From Burkholderia cepacia (GTDB lineage Bacteria; Pseudomonadota; Gammaproteobacteria; Burkholderiales; Burkholderiaceae), in assembly GCF_001718835.1 (NCBI RefSeq), contig NZ_CP013443.1, positions 2,232,001 to 2,296,000 on the forward strand: 64,000 nucleotides of DNA. The letters are read 5' to 3'. The notes beneath the pieces were generated by a model. It searched no databases, had not been told where the DNA came from, and saw only the letters and a list, made by a program, of their open reading frames with translations. The position numbers and the translations under genes were made by a program. Below, piece after piece: positions 54,845-64,000 of the stretch; within the stretch, counting starts at the first letter, position 1, and every line of letters starts with the position of its first letter.

Positions 54845-56916
54845 GGCGTATTGCCCTCCAGGAGTTGGTGCAGGCCGTCTTCGTCCAGCACGGGGATGCC
54901 GAGTTCCTCGGCCTTCGCGAGCTTGCTGCCGGCTTCGGCGCCCGCGACCACGTAATCCGTCTTCTTCGATACCGAACCGGCCACTTTCGCGCCCGCCGCT
55001 TCGAGCATTTCCTTCGCGGCATCGCGCGTGAGCGTCGGCAGCGTGCCCGTCAGCACGACGGTCTTGCCGGCCAGCACGCCCTGCGGCGCCTTCGGCGCGG
55101 GCGGCCCTTCCGGCCACGTCACCTTGCCCGGCGCGCGCAACTGCTCGATCACGGTCCGGTTGTGCTCTTCCGCGAAAAACTGGTGGAGCGACTCGGCGAC
55201 GATCGGCCCGACGTCGTTGACTTCGAGCAGCGCTTCGATCGACGCGTCCATGATCGGCGTGAGCGAGCCGAAATGCTTCGCGAGATCCTTCGCGGTCGAT
55301 TCGCCCACGTGACGGATGCCGAGCCCGTAGATGAAGCGCGCGAGCGTCGTGTGCTTCGCCTTCTCGAGCGAGTCGAGCAGGTTCTGTGCCGACTTCTCGG
55401 CGAACCGGTCGAGCTCGGCGAGCGTCGCAAAGCCGAGATTGAACAGGTCGGCCGGCGTGCGCACGAGATTCAGCTCGACGAGCTGGTCGATGATCTTCTC
55501 GCCGAGACCGTCGATGTCGAGCGCGCGGCGCTGCGCGAAGTGCCACAGCGCCTGCTTGCGCTGCGCCGGGCAGAACAGGCCGCCCGTGCAGCGCGCGATC
55601 GCCTCGTCCGGCAGGCGCTCGATCTTCGAGCCGCACACCGGGCATTCGGTCGGCATCACGAATTCGGCCGCATCGGCCGGGCGCCGGTCGAGCAGCGCCC
55701 CGACCACCTCGGGGATCACGTCGCCGGCGCGGCGCACGATCACGGTATCGCCGATCCGGATGTCCTTGCGGCGCACCTCGTCCTCGTTGTGCAGCGTCGC
55801 GTTGGTCACGGTCGCGCCGCCGACGAACACCGGTTCGAGGCGCGCGACCGGCGTGATCGCGCCGGTGCGCCCGACCTGCACGTCGATCGCGACGAGCTTC
55901 GTCAGCGCTTCCTGCGCGGGGAACTTGTGAGCAAGCGCGAAGCGCGGCGCACGCGACACGAAGCCGAGGCGCTCCTGCTCGTCTCGCCGGTTGACCTTGT
56001 AGACGACACCGTCGATGTCGTACGGCAGCGACTCGCGCTTCTCGCCGACCTTGCGGAAGAAGTCGAGCAAGCCCTCGGCGCCCTGCACGACCGCGCGCTC
56101 GCGGTTCACGGGCAGGCCGAGCGACTCGTACCAGTCGAGCAGCGCGCTATGCGTATCGGGCATCGGCATCCCGTCGAGCACGCCGATCCCGTACGCGAAG
56201 AACGACAGCGGGCGCTGCGCGGTGATCTTCGAGTCGAGCTGGCGCAGACTGCCGGCCGCCGCGTTGCGCGGGTTCGCGAATTCGCGCTGCTCGGCCGCGC
56301 GCTGGCGCTCGTTCAGGCGTGCGAAATCGCGCTTGAACATCAGCACCTCGCCGCGCACGTCGAGCACGGCCGGCACGTTCTTGCCCTTCAGCTTCAGCGG
56401 AATCGAGCGGATCGTGCGCACGTTCTCGGTCACGTCCTCGCCGGTCGTACCGTCGCCGCGCGTCGACGCCTGCACGAATACGCCCTGCTCGTAACGCAGC
56501 GAGATCGCGAGACCGTCGAACTTCAGTTCGCACGCGTAGTCGACCGGCTCCGTCACCGAGCCGGCGAGATCGGTCGCCTTGTCGAGCGCATCGGCGACGC
56601 GCTTGTCGAACGCGACGATATCCTCGTCGGCGAAACCGTTGTTCAGCGACAGCATCGGCGCGTCGTGGACGACCGGCGTGAAGCCGCCGGCCGCCTCGCC
56701 GCCCACGCGCTGCGTCGGCGAATCGGGCGTCACGAGTTCGGGATGATCGGTTTCGAGCTGCTGCAGCTCGCGAAACAGGCGGTCGTACTCGGCGTCGGGC
56801 AGATCCGGCTGATCGAGCACGTAATAGGCGTAGTTCGCCCGCTCGAGTTGGTCGCGCAGCCACGCGGCGCGCGCGTCGGGCTGGCTGGCTGGCGGTTCGG
56901 CTTGGGTTCGGGCCAT
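54841..56916 (-). CDS. ligA: NAD+-dependent DNA ligase
   Basis: A 691-residue LigA that seals nicks in replication and repair. The adenylation Lys132 is in YACELKFDGLAISLRYE. Next come an OB fold, the zinc finger (CPVCGSKIERLPDEAIARC and FCPAQR), helix-hairpin-helix repeats (GLGIRHVGESTAKDLAKHFGSL) and a C-terminal BRCT (LAGKTVVLTGTLPTLTRDAAKEMLEAAGAKV). Length is normal. Confidence 0.98.
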   Translation of the reverse strand: MARTQAEPPASQPDARAAWLRDQLERANYAYYVLDQPDLPDAEYDRLFRELQQLETDHPELVTPDSPTQRVGGEAAGGFTPVVHDAPMLSLNNGFADEDIVAFDKRVADALDKATDLAGSVTEPVDYACELKFDGLAISLRYEQGVFVQASTRGDGTTGEDVTENVRTIRSIPLKLKGKNVPAVLDVRGEVLMFKRDFARLNERQRAAEQREFANPRNAAAGSLRQLDSKITAQRPLSFFAYGIGVLDGMPMPDTHSALLDWYESLGLPVNRERAVVQGAEGLLDFFRKVGEKRESLPYDIDGVVYKVNRRDEQERLGFVSRAPRFALAHKFPAQEALTKLVAIDVQVGRTGAITPVARLEPVFVGGATVTNATLHNEDEVRRKDIRIGDTVIVRRAGDVIPEVVGALLDRRPADAAEFVMPTECPVCGSKIERLPDEAIARCTGGLFCPAQRKQALWHFAQRRALDIDGLGEKIIDQLVELNLVRTPADLFNLGFATLAELDRFAEKSAQNLLDSLEKAKHTTLARFIYGLGIRHVGESTAKDLAKHFGSLTPIMDASIEALLEVNDVGPIVAESLHQFFAEEHNRTVIEQLRAPGKVTWPEGPPAPKAPQGVLAGKTVVLTGTLPTLTRDAAKEMLEAAGAKVAGSVSKKTDYVVAGAEAGSKLAKAEELGIPVLDEDGLHQLLEGNTP

Positions 56917-57068
56917 GCTGGCGGCAGATTCGTTCTGAGAAAATCGGATGCCCGATTATCTCAGTTTGCCGCCGCGCCGGGGGCCGGAAACGGCGTGGCG
57001 CGCGATGCTGCCGACAGCCGCCGGCAGCGGGTCGCGGCGGCATCGCGCGCCGCGACCGGTGGTTCGCG

Positions 57069-58355
57069 TTACTGGCTGAAGAGGCGGCGCGTGACCGGCG
57101 AACCGGCCGGGATGCCCGCTTCCTCGAGCTTCGCGTACAGCTTCATCAGTTGCTGGTCGATCGCGACGAGCGTCGATTCCGGCAGCGGCCGGCGCGAATC
57201 GTCGACGACCCGCGCGCCGATCCGTTCGGACAGCGACTTCGCGTAGTCGCACATCAGCCGGAACGGCAGGATGTCCTCTTCGGCGACCGGCACGTCGAGC
57301 ACCAGCGTGATCATGTTGCCGCCCTTGTACGTGAGGTCGTCACGCAGGAAGTTCGTGTCGCCGAACTGCAGCATGAACACCGGGTTCTGCTTCGCGTCGA
57401 GCTTCACGAAACGCGTGCCGTCGCGCGACAGCAGCAGCCCGTCCTGCGACGCGACCGCCTGCACGTAGTTCGCCGACCACGGCGCGCCGTCCGACATCAC
57501 GTTGATCGACAACTGGGCGTCGCATTGCGCGGCAAACGCGTCGAGCTCGCGCGCCATCGCGACCGTTTCCATCATGTCCGGGAATTCCGGCGCGCCGTCG
57601 ATCGCGTCGGCGAACTGCTGGACGCCCGTCACGAATTCGGAGAACTCGAGCTCGTTCAGCGCGCCGCTGCGGTTCGCGAGCTGCGCGGCCGCGCGCAGTT
57701 CCTCGTAGCGCACGCCGTTCTGCAGCAGCTCCCACTGGCCGCCTTCGGGCTTGCCTTCGATATGCACGGGCTTGCTGCCCGCGCGGCGCAGCCGCTGCGC
57801 GACCGGCAGGATCTTGTCGCCCGGCAGCGCCCCGGTGAGGCGGATCGGCACGATGCAGTCGATCCGGCGGTCGACGATCGCCGGCGGTGCCGACGAGATC
57901 GTCGTCGCGGCCGGCAGCACCGGCTCGGCAGGCTCGACCGGCTCGCTCGCGCCGCTTTCGTCGGCCGTCTCGGCGATCGGCAGGTCGGCCGACGTCGCCT
58001 CGGCCTGCAGGTCGGCCGGCATGTCGGCCGGCGCCGCACCGCCCAAGGCGGCCCCGCCCAAGGTGGCCCCGCCGAACGTCGGCTCGACGCGTGCCGCCTC
58101 GGCTGACGCGCCGGCTGCGCCCGCTGCGCCCTCGGCGTCCGGCGCCGCAGGCTCGCGCCGCACCGGCTGACGCACCGGCTCGATGAACGGCAACTCTTCG
58201 TCGCGTTCGGGGCGGTTCATCGCCTCGGCCGCTTCCTCCGGCATCGGGCGCGGCATCCTGCGCCGCACCTTCGCGCCCTGCCATGCGTTGTAGACCACGA
58301 CGCCGCCCACCACGACGGCGCCCGCGCCGATCAAACCGAGTGTCAACTCGTCCAT
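57069..58355 (-). CDS. zipA: ZipA-like cell division protein
   Basis: A 428-residue protein built like ZipA: a single N-terminal membrane helix (LTLGLIGAGAVVVGGVVVYNAW), a basic stretch, a Pro/Ala/Glu-rich linker of about 120 residues including GGATLGGAALGGAA repeats, and a C-terminal FtsZ-binding-type domain (DCIVPIRLTGALPGDKILPVAQRLRRAGSKPVHIEG to LVLDVPVAEEDILPFRLMCDYAKSLSERIGARVVDDSRRPL). It tethers the FtsZ ring to the membrane. The start at 58355 sits just before the membrane helix. It lies between smc and ligA, the usual order in this group. Confidence 0.9.
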   Translation of the reverse strand: MDELTLGLIGAGAVVVGGVVVYNAWQGAKVRRRMPRPMPEEAAEAMNRPERDEELPFIEPVRQPVRREPAAPDAEGAAGAAGASAEAARVEPTFGGATLGGAALGGAAPADMPADLQAEATSADLPIAETADESGASEPVEPAEPVLPAATTISSAPPAIVDRRIDCIVPIRLTGALPGDKILPVAQRLRRAGSKPVHIEGKPEGGQWELLQNGVRYEELRAAAQLANRSGALNELEFSEFVTGVQQFADAIDGAPEFPDMMETVAMARELDAFAAQCDAQLSINVMSDGAPWSANYVQAVASQDGLLLSRDGTRFVKLDAKQNPVFMLQFGDTNFLRDDLTYKGGNMITLVLDVPVAEEDILPFRLMCDYAKSLSERIGARVVDDSRRPLPESTLVAIDQQLMKLYAKLEEAGIPAGSPVTRRLFSQ

Positions 58356-58455
58356 GCACGCTCCATCAGCAATTCTTGTTCGTTGGGCTCGCAAGCGGGG
58401 CGCCATTGCGCCGGGCGGCTCCGTGCCGCACGCCCGCGAACCCGGTTCGTAAACG

Positions 58456-61400
58456 TCAATTCTGGGCAAAACCCGCGGCGGTTTCCATGTCCACCGCGAC
58501 GATCCGCGACACGCCCTGCTCCTGCATCGTCACGCCGATCAGTTGCTGCGCCATCTCCATCGCGATCTTGTTGTGCGAGATGAACAGGAACTGCGTCTTG
58601 TCGGACATCGCGCGCACGAGATTCGCGAAACGCTCGGTGTTCGCGTCGTCGAGCGGCGCGTCGACCTCGTCGAGCAGACAGAACGGCGCCGGATTCAGCT
58701 GGAACATCGCGAACACCAGTGCGGTCGCGGTCAGCGCCTTCTCGCCGCCCGACAGCAGGTGAATCGTCGCGTTCTTCTTGCCGGGCGGCTGCGCCATCAC
58801 CTGCACGCCGGCATCGAGGATCTCGTCGCCGGTCATGATCAGCTTCGCCTGGCCGCCGCCGAACAGGCGCGGGAACAGGTCGCTGAAGTGACGGTTGACC
58901 TCGTCGAAGGTGCCTTGCAGCAGCGTACGCGTTTCCTGGTCGATCTTGTGGATCGCGTCCTCGAGCGTCGTGATCGCATCGATCAGGTCGGCCGACTGCG
59001 CGTCGAGGAACACCTTGCGCTCGCTCGCCGCCTTCAGCTCGTCGAGCGCGGCCATGTTCACCGGGCCGAGCGCGTTGATCGCGTTGTTCAGGCGCGTGAC
59101 CTCGCCCTGCAGGTAAGACGGCTTCAGATCCGGCGTGAGCTTCTCGCGCAGCGCTTCCTCGTCGACCTCGGCCGCGGTCAGCTGCTCGGCGAACTGCTCG
59201 ACCGCCAGGCGCGCGGCCTGCTCCTTCAACTGCAATTCGGTGATGCGGTCGCGCAGCGGCTGCAGCGAGCGCTCGGCGACGAGCCGCTGCTCGTCCGACG
59301 CGCGCAGCTTCGCGGTCAGGTCGTCGAGTTCGATCCGCGCGGCCTGCAGCGCCTCTTCCTTCACCGCACGAACTTCGAGTGCGTCCTGCAGGCCCGTGTG
59401 CGCGGTCTGCTCGTTGATCGTCTCGAGTTCGGCGCGTGCGTCTTCCAGCGACCCGGCGACACGTTCGCTCTGCTCGTGCGCGACCTGGATGCTGCGCTTG
59501 AGCTCGTCGATCCGCGTCACCGCGTTGCGCGCGGCGAAGCGCGCGTCGTTCGCGCCGCGCTCGAGGTCACGCGCTTCCTGACGCGCCTGCGTCAGCGATT
59601 CGTCGAGCGCCTCGAATGCGAGCTGGTTGTCCTCGAAGCGCGCCTGCAGCTCCGCGAGTTCGCCGTCGAAACGCTCGAAATTCGCTTCCGATTCCGCGCG
59701 CATCGCGCGCTGCTCTTCGATCTGCGCGCCGATTTCCTCGAGTTCCTCGCGGATCTGCGTGCTGCGCTGCGTGTAACGTTCGTGCGCCTGCGCAAGCTTC
59801 AGCACGTCCATCTGCAGCGCGTGCACGCGTTGCGTCGCACGCTCGGCCTGTGCGCGCACGTCGCCGAGCGCCTGCGTGGCCTGCGTGTGCGCGGCTTCCG
59901 CGCGGGCCGCCGTGCGGCGCGCCTCGTCGGCGAGCAGCGCCTGCGCACGCACCTGGCGCGTCAGGTTTTCGATTTCCTGCTGGCGGGCCAGCATCCCGGC
60001 CTGTTCCGAATCGGCGGCATAGAGCTGCACGCCGACGCGCGTGACGACATGGCCGGCCTTGACGACGAACGCGCCGCCTGCCGGCAGCTGCGTGCGCGTC
60101 GCGAGCGCCTGTGCGACGTCGTCGGCGACATACACGTTGCCGAGCCAGTCGTTCAGCACCGCACGGATGCCCGCGTCGTCGATGCGCACGAGCGACAGCA
60201 CCGGACGCAGGCCAGCCACGGCCGCGGGCGGTTCGCCGGCCGCGGGCGGCGCATAGAACGCGAGCTTCGCGGGCGGCGCATCGGTCGCGAATGCCTTCAC
60301 CCAGTCGAGATTCGACACTTCGAGCGCGGCGAGGCGCTCGCGCAGCACGGCCTCGAGCGCCGCTTCCCAGCCGGCCTCGACGTGCAGCTTCTTCCACAGG
60401 CGCGGCAGCGCGCCGAGCTCGTGCCTGTCGAGCCACGGCTGCACCTTGCCTTCGGTCTGCACGTTTTCCTGCAGTTGCTTCAACGCGGCGAGACGCGCCT
60501 CCAGCTGGTGGATCTGCGCGGCCTCGGCCTGCACGCGCTCCTGCGCGGCACGGCGTTCGCCATCGAGGCGCGGCACCGTTTCCTGCGCGTCGGCGAGGCG
60601 CGCCTGCGCTTCGGCAAGGATCTCTTCCTGCTCGGCCAGCTGCATGCGCAGTTCCTCGAGCTGGGCCTCGTCCGGCGCGTCGAGCCCGCCTGCTTCGCTC
60701 TTCAGGCGCTCATGGCGCTGCTGAAGCTGCTGAAGCTGCTGGTCGGCGTTGCGCTGGTGCGCGGCCTCGAGTTTCAGCGACTGTTCGGTCTGCGCGATCC
60801 GCGCGCGCTCGTCGTTGAGCTGCGCCTGCGCATCGCGCCATTTCGCTTCGAGCGCCGGCAGCGCGTCGTGCTTCGCGGCGGCGTTGTCTTCGGCGAGCGC
60901 GGCCTTCTCGTCGGCCATCGCACGCGCCTCCTCGGCCTCCTCGAGCTCGTCCTGCGCCTTCTCGGCCTGCGCGCGCCATTGCTCGCGCTGCGCATTCAGC
61001 GCGGCGATCTGCGCCTGCACGCGATTGCGCGATTCGACGATGAACTTGATCTCGGCCTCGAGGCGGCTCACCTCGGCGTTCGCCTCGTAGAGCGAACCCT
61101 GCGCGCCCTGCATCGCGTCGCTCGCCGAGTAATGCGCGACACGCAGCGTCTCGAGCTGCGCCTCGACCTCGCGCAGCTTCGCCGTCTGCGCCTCGAGGTC
61201 GATCTGCGCCTGTTCGATCGCGCGCTGCTGCTTCTGCTGCTCGCCCGCGGCCTCGTTCTTGCGCAGCAGCCACAGCAGGCGCTGCTTCTCCTCGCCGTCG
61301 GCGACGAGTTCCTTGTATTTGGTCGCGACGACGGCTTGCGCCTCGAGCTTCTCGAGGTTCGCACCGAGTTCGCGGACGATGTCCTCGACGCGCGTCAGGT

Positions 61401-61968
61401 TCTCGCGCGTGTCGTGCAGGCGGTTCTCGGTTTCGCGGCGGCGCTCCTTGTACTTCGATACGCCCGCGGCTTCCTCGAGGAACACGCGCAGCTCTTCCGG
61501 CTTCGCCTCGATGATCCGCGCGATCATGCCCTGCCCGATGATCGCGTACGCACGCGGCCCGAGGCCCGTGCCGAGGAAGATGTCCTGGATGTCGCGGCGA
61601 CGCGCCGGCAGGTTGTTGATGTAGTAACTCGACGTGCCGTCGCGCGTGAGCACGCGCTTCACGGCGATCTCGCCGTACTGGCCCCACTGGCCGGCCGCGC
61701 GGCCGTCGGAATTGTCGAAGATCAGTTCGACGCTGGCCCGGCTGCCGGGCTTGCGGGCAGTCGAGCCGTTGAAGATCACGTCCTGCATCGACTCGCCGCG
61801 CAGCTCGGAAGCGCGCGACTCGCCGAGCACCCAGCGCACGGCATCGATGATGTTGGACTTGCCGCACCCGTTCGGGCCCACCACGCCGACAAGCTGGCCC
61901 GGAACCTGGAAATGCGTGGGATCGACGAAGGATTTGAAGCCAGCGAGTTTGATCGAGCTCAGACGCAC
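58456..61968 (-). CDS. smc: Chromosome segregation protein SMC
   Basis: A 1170-residue housekeeping SMC. The Walker A GPNGCGKSNI is at 31-40 after RLSSIKLAGFKSFVDPTHFQVPG. Two long coiled coils flank the hinge (VQPWLDRHELGALPRLWKKLHVEAGWEAALEAVLRERLAAL to GHVVTRVGVQLYAADS). The signature LLSGGEKALTATALVFAMF and Walker B PAPFCLLDEVDAPLDD are intact. The start is a GTG at 61968, matching the family N-terminus; the longer frame to 62169 is not conserved in style. It forms a condensin with ScpA and ScpB, which are encoded elsewhere. Confidence 0.97.
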   Translation of the reverse strand: MRLSSIKLAGFKSFVDPTHFQVPGQLVGVVGPNGCGKSNIIDAVRWVLGESRASELRGESMQDVIFNGSTARKPGSRASVELIFDNSDGRAAGQWGQYGEIAVKRVLTRDGTSSYYINNLPARRRDIQDIFLGTGLGPRAYAIIGQGMIARIIEAKPEELRVFLEEAAGVSKYKERRRETENRLHDTRENLTRVEDIVRELGANLEKLEAQAVVATKYKELVADGEEKQRLLWLLRKNEAAGEQQKQQRAIEQAQIDLEAQTAKLREVEAQLETLRVAHYSASDAMQGAQGSLYEANAEVSRLEAEIKFIVESRNRVQAQIAALNAQREQWRAQAEKAQDELEEAEEARAMADEKAALAEDNAAAKHDALPALEAKWRDAQAQLNDERARIAQTEQSLKLEAAHQRNADQQLQQLQQRHERLKSEAGGLDAPDEAQLEELRMQLAEQEEILAEAQARLADAQETVPRLDGERRAAQERVQAEAAQIHQLEARLAALKQLQENVQTEGKVQPWLDRHELGALPRLWKKLHVEAGWEAALEAVLRERLAALEVSNLDWVKAFATDAPPAKLAFYAPPAAGEPPAAVAGLRPVLSLVRIDDAGIRAVLNDWLGNVYVADDVAQALATRTQLPAGGAFVVKAGHVVTRVGVQLYAADSEQAGMLARQQEIENLTRQVRAQALLADEARRTAARAEAAHTQATQALGDVRAQAERATQRVHALQMDVLKLAQAHERYTQRSTQIREELEEIGAQIEEQRAMRAESEANFERFDGELAELQARFEDNQLAFEALDESLTQARQEARDLERGANDARFAARNAVTRIDELKRSIQVAHEQSERVAGSLEDARAELETINEQTAHTGLQDALEVRAVKEEALQAARIELDDLTAKLRASDEQRLVAERSLQPLRDRITELQLKEQAARLAVEQFAEQLTAAEVDEEALREKLTPDLKPSYLQGEVTRLNNAINALGPVNMAALDELKAASERKVFLDAQSADLIDAITTLEDAIHKIDQETRTLLQGTFDEVNRHFSDLFPRLFGGGQAKLIMTGDEILDAGVQVMAQPPGKKNATIHLLSGGEKALTATALVFAMFQLNPAPFCLLDEVDAPLDDANTERFANLVRAMSDKTQFLFISHNKIAMEMAQQLIGVTMQEQGVSRIVAVDMETAAGFAQN

Positions 61969-62107
61969 GGCGGTATCGGATGTGAAGAAGGTGTGAAACG
62001 GACGGAGCCGCACTGCGCGAGGCCGGACGGCCCATGCGCGCGACGCGCCCCGGAATTCAAAAGCGGGGCCGCGCGCATCCAGCGTTGGGCCCCGCAAACG
62101 GCTTCCA

Positions 62108-63049
62108 TCATACCATCGCGCGTGCACCGTCCCGACCGTCGCCGGGTTTGTCCGGTGCCGGCGCGGCACGATGGACCCGGCTCGACAGCAGCGTGGCGAG
62201 CACGATGCATGCGCCGCCCGCCCACTCGCGCGCGGTCGGCAGCTCGTTCGCGAACACCCACGCCGACAGCGCGGTGATCACGATCTCGAACAGCATGATG
62301 ATCGACGCACGGTTCGCCGGCACGCGCGCGAGCCCGTACTGCACGAGCAGGTTGTTCGACGCCATCGTCACGCCGATCGCGACGATGATCAGCGCGGCGA
62401 CGCCGAGCTGGCCGCCCGCCGGAGCAGCCGGCAGCCCCTCGAACAGCGACGCGATCGCGCCGAACACGGCCGCGCCGCCGAACAGCGTCGCGGTGCGCAT
62501 CTCCGCGCGCATCTCCGGCAGCTCGCGGCTCGCCTTGATCACGAGCACGTTGCTCATCGCGAAGCTCAGCCCGGCGGCGAGGCCGGCCCATTCGGCCGGA
62601 CTGGCCGGCAGCGGCAGGCCGAGCGCCGGCGACCACAGCATCAGCATCGCGCCGCCGATCGACAGCGCCGCGAGCCCCGCGCCGGCCCAGGTCAGCCGCT
62701 CGCGCAGCAGGAAGTGCGCGTAGATCGCGGTCCACGCGGGGGTCAGGTAGAACAGCAGCATCACGCGCAGCACCTCGCCGTGGATCGTGCCCCACACGAA
62801 CCCGAGGTTCGTCACGCCGGCCGTCACGGCGATGCCGGGCAGCACCCAGTGCCAGCGCAGCGTCGCGATCGTCCGGTGCCGCGCGACGATCACGAACAGG
62901 AACGCGACGAGGCTCGTCAGCGCGCTCGCCAGCGTGCCCGTCACGCCGAGCGACGCAAGGATCCGCAGCGGATACCAGATCAGGCCCCATACCGACGCGC
63001 CGATCAGGATGGCCAGCGTCGGCAGGCTGCCGCGTACCGCGTTATTCAT
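62108..63049 (-). CDS. EamA/DMT-family transporter
   Basis: A 313-residue protein with about ten membrane segments in two EamA halves (ILIGASVWGLIWYPLRILASLGV at the start; NNLLVQYGLARVPANRASIIMLFEIVITALSAWVFANELPTAREWAGGACIVLATLL at the end). The substrate is unknown. It is transcribed toward smc and divergent from dapC. Confidence 0.9.
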   Translation of the reverse strand: MNNAVRGSLPTLAILIGASVWGLIWYPLRILASLGVTGTLASALTSLVAFLFVIVARHRTIATLRWHWVLPGIAVTAGVTNLGFVWGTIHGEVLRVMLLFYLTPAWTAIYAHFLLRERLTWAGAGLAALSIGGAMLMLWSPALGLPLPASPAEWAGLAAGLSFAMSNVLVIKASRELPEMRAEMRTATLFGGAAVFGAIASLFEGLPAAPAGGQLGVAALIIVAIGVTMASNNLLVQYGLARVPANRASIIMLFEIVITALSAWVFANELPTAREWAGGACIVLATLLSSRVHRAAPAPDKPGDGRDGARAMV

Positions 63050-63119
63050 TTGGTTCGATACCCTTTATTCGACCGGCCCGGCCGCCGTTCCGGCAGGCCG
63101 TGACCGCGTTCCGTCACGC

Positions 63120-63125
63120 TATAAT
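63120..63125 (+). promoter_or_regulatory. Candidate -10 box for dapC
   Basis: A perfect TATAAT about 85 bases upstream of dapC. No good -35 is seen at 16-18 bases; GTGACC lies at 14 bases. Confidence 0.4.
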
Positions 63126-63208
63126 CGTCCGTTGCGACCCGTGCGCCCGCGGCGCCCGTTCGCAGCCGCGCGGCGCGCCCGCCGCTTCTTTCGCTCCAAC
63201 CGGCCGCG

Positions 63209-64000
63209 ATGGCCGCTTCGCCCGTGAACCCTCGACTCGACTCGCTCCAGCCCTACCCCTTCGAAAAGCTGCGCGCCCTGTTCAAGGACGTGACGCCCTC
63301 CGGCGCCCTCAAACCGATCAGCTTCGGCATCGGCGAGCCCAAACATGCGACCCCGGCGCTGATCCGCGACGCCGTGGTGGCCGCGCTCGACGGTCTCGCG
63401 TCGTACCCGGCCACCGCCGGCTCGGACGCGCTGCGTACGTCGATCGCGCACTGGCTCGAGCGCCGCTACGGGCTGCCGGCCATCGATCCGGCTACGCAGG
63501 TGCTGCCCGTGTCGGGCTCGCGCGAGGCGCTGTTCTCGCTTGCCCAGACGGTGATCGACGCACGCCCGTCCGAAACGGGCGAGAAGGCGATCGTACTCTG
63601 TCCGAATCCTTTCTATCAAATTTACGAAGGCGCGGCGCTGCTGGCCGGTGCCGAACCCTATTTCGCGAACAGCGATCCGGCCCGCAACTTCGCGTGCGAC
63701 TACGCGTCGGTGCCCGACGCAATCTGGGCGCGCACGCAGCTGCTGTACGTATGCTCGCCGGGCAACCCGACGGGCGCCGTGCTGACTCTCGACGACTGGC
63801 GCGAGCTGTTCGCGCTGTCCGACCGCCACGGTTTCGTGATCGCGTCGGACGAGTGCTATTCGGAAATCTATTTCGACGAAGCGGCACCGCCGCTCGGCGG
63901 CCTCGAGGCCGCGCACCGCCTCGGCCGCGGCTTCGAGCGGCTCGTGATGCTGTCGAGCCTGTCGAAACGCTCGAACGTGCCGGGCATGCGCTCGGGTTTC
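63209..64000 (+). CDS. dapC: Succinyldiaminopimelate transaminase (3'-partial)
   Basis: The first 264 codons of a class I PLP aminotransferase, cut off by the window end. NPRLDSLQPYPFEKLRALFKDV, SFGIGEPKHATPALI, YVCSPGNPTGAVL and IASDECYSEIYFDE are typical of DapC; the PLP-binding Lys region is just starting (LSSLSKRSNVPGMRSGF, with Lys in SLSKR). DapC makes N-succinyl-LL-diaminopimelate for lysine and cell wall synthesis. The ATG at 63209 was used; a GTG at 63224, which begins exactly at the usual MNPRLDSLQ, is equally possible. Confidence 0.93.
   Translation, partial: MAASPVNPRLDSLQPYPFEKLRALFKDVTPSGALKPISFGIGEPKHATPALIRDAVVAALDGLASYPATAGSDALRTSIAHWLERRYGLPAIDPATQVLPVSGSREALFSLAQTVIDARPSETGEKAIVLCPNPFYQIYEGAALLAGAEPYFANSDPARNFACDYASVPDAIWARTQLLYVCSPGNPTGAVLTLDDWRELFALSDRHGFVIASDECYSEIYFDEAAPPLGGLEAAHRLGRGFERLVMLSSLSKRSNVPGMRSGF

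Noticed and set aside
58543..62277. 1244-codon open frame on the plus strand opposite smc
   Set aside because: A shadow of smc, low-complexity R/L/E composition, no family features.

Overview
The window looks like a high-G+C betaproteobacterial chromosome, almost certainly Burkholderia sensu lato (Burkholderia cepacia complex-like). The basis is gene content and order (guaB-guaA; ppsA/ppsR; rpsB-tsf-pyrH-frr-uppS-cdsA-dxr-rseP-bamA-ompH-lpxD-fabZ-lpxA-lpxB-rnhB; map-glnD; smc-zipA-ligA-def) and protein wording. The species is inferred by recall, not by alignment.

Layout. (A) 1-8731: accessory DNA. An XPB-helicase-associated-domain protein, open to the left edge, is followed by a complete type I Wadjet operon jetA-jetB-jetC-jetD (2070-8731), a condensin-like anti-plasmid system with a TOPRIM nuclease. 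(B) 8732-8925: short remnant holding a strong terminator that fits the native guaA terminator. (C) 8926-18928: an island of about 10 kb bounded by a 15-bp direct repeat of the guaA 3' end. Just inside both ends lie clustered copies of ATACCGTC. Cargo is a hipB-hipA toxin-antitoxin pair and, divergent from it, a second complete four-gene Wadjet-like operon of a different type (11008-18642). No integrase gene is visible. (D) 18910-22713: guaA, a small membrane protein and guaB. (E) 22974-28965: a wHTH regulator with a beta-propeller protein, a DMT transporter, rnfH-ratA, smpB, and a slipin/nfeD pair. (F) 29171-32761: ppsA and, divergent, ppsR. (G) 32875-48508: the large minus-strand macromolecule and envelope cluster, from rpsB down to a SpoU-type methyltransferase. 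(H) 48887-54194: map, glnD and an rRNA pseudouridine synthase with a long repetitive Arg/Gly-rich N-terminus. (I) 54314-61968: def, ligA, a zipA-like gene and smc on the minus strand. (J) 62108-64000: a DMT transporter and the start of dapC, cut by the window edge.

How it fits together. The core part is mostly housekeeping: GMP synthesis, PEP synthase control, ribosome and translation factors, isoprenoid, phospholipid and lipid A synthesis, outer-membrane assembly, nitrogen sensing, ligase and chromosome condensation. The unusual part is the left 18.9 kb: two different Wadjet-type systems side by side at the guaA 3' end, the second inside a discrete element with att-like ends and integrase-arm-like iterons but no recombinase of its own. 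Including the housekeeping Smc, three SMC-class ATPases lie in this one window. No tRNA, rRNA, CRISPR array or insertion sequence was recognised.
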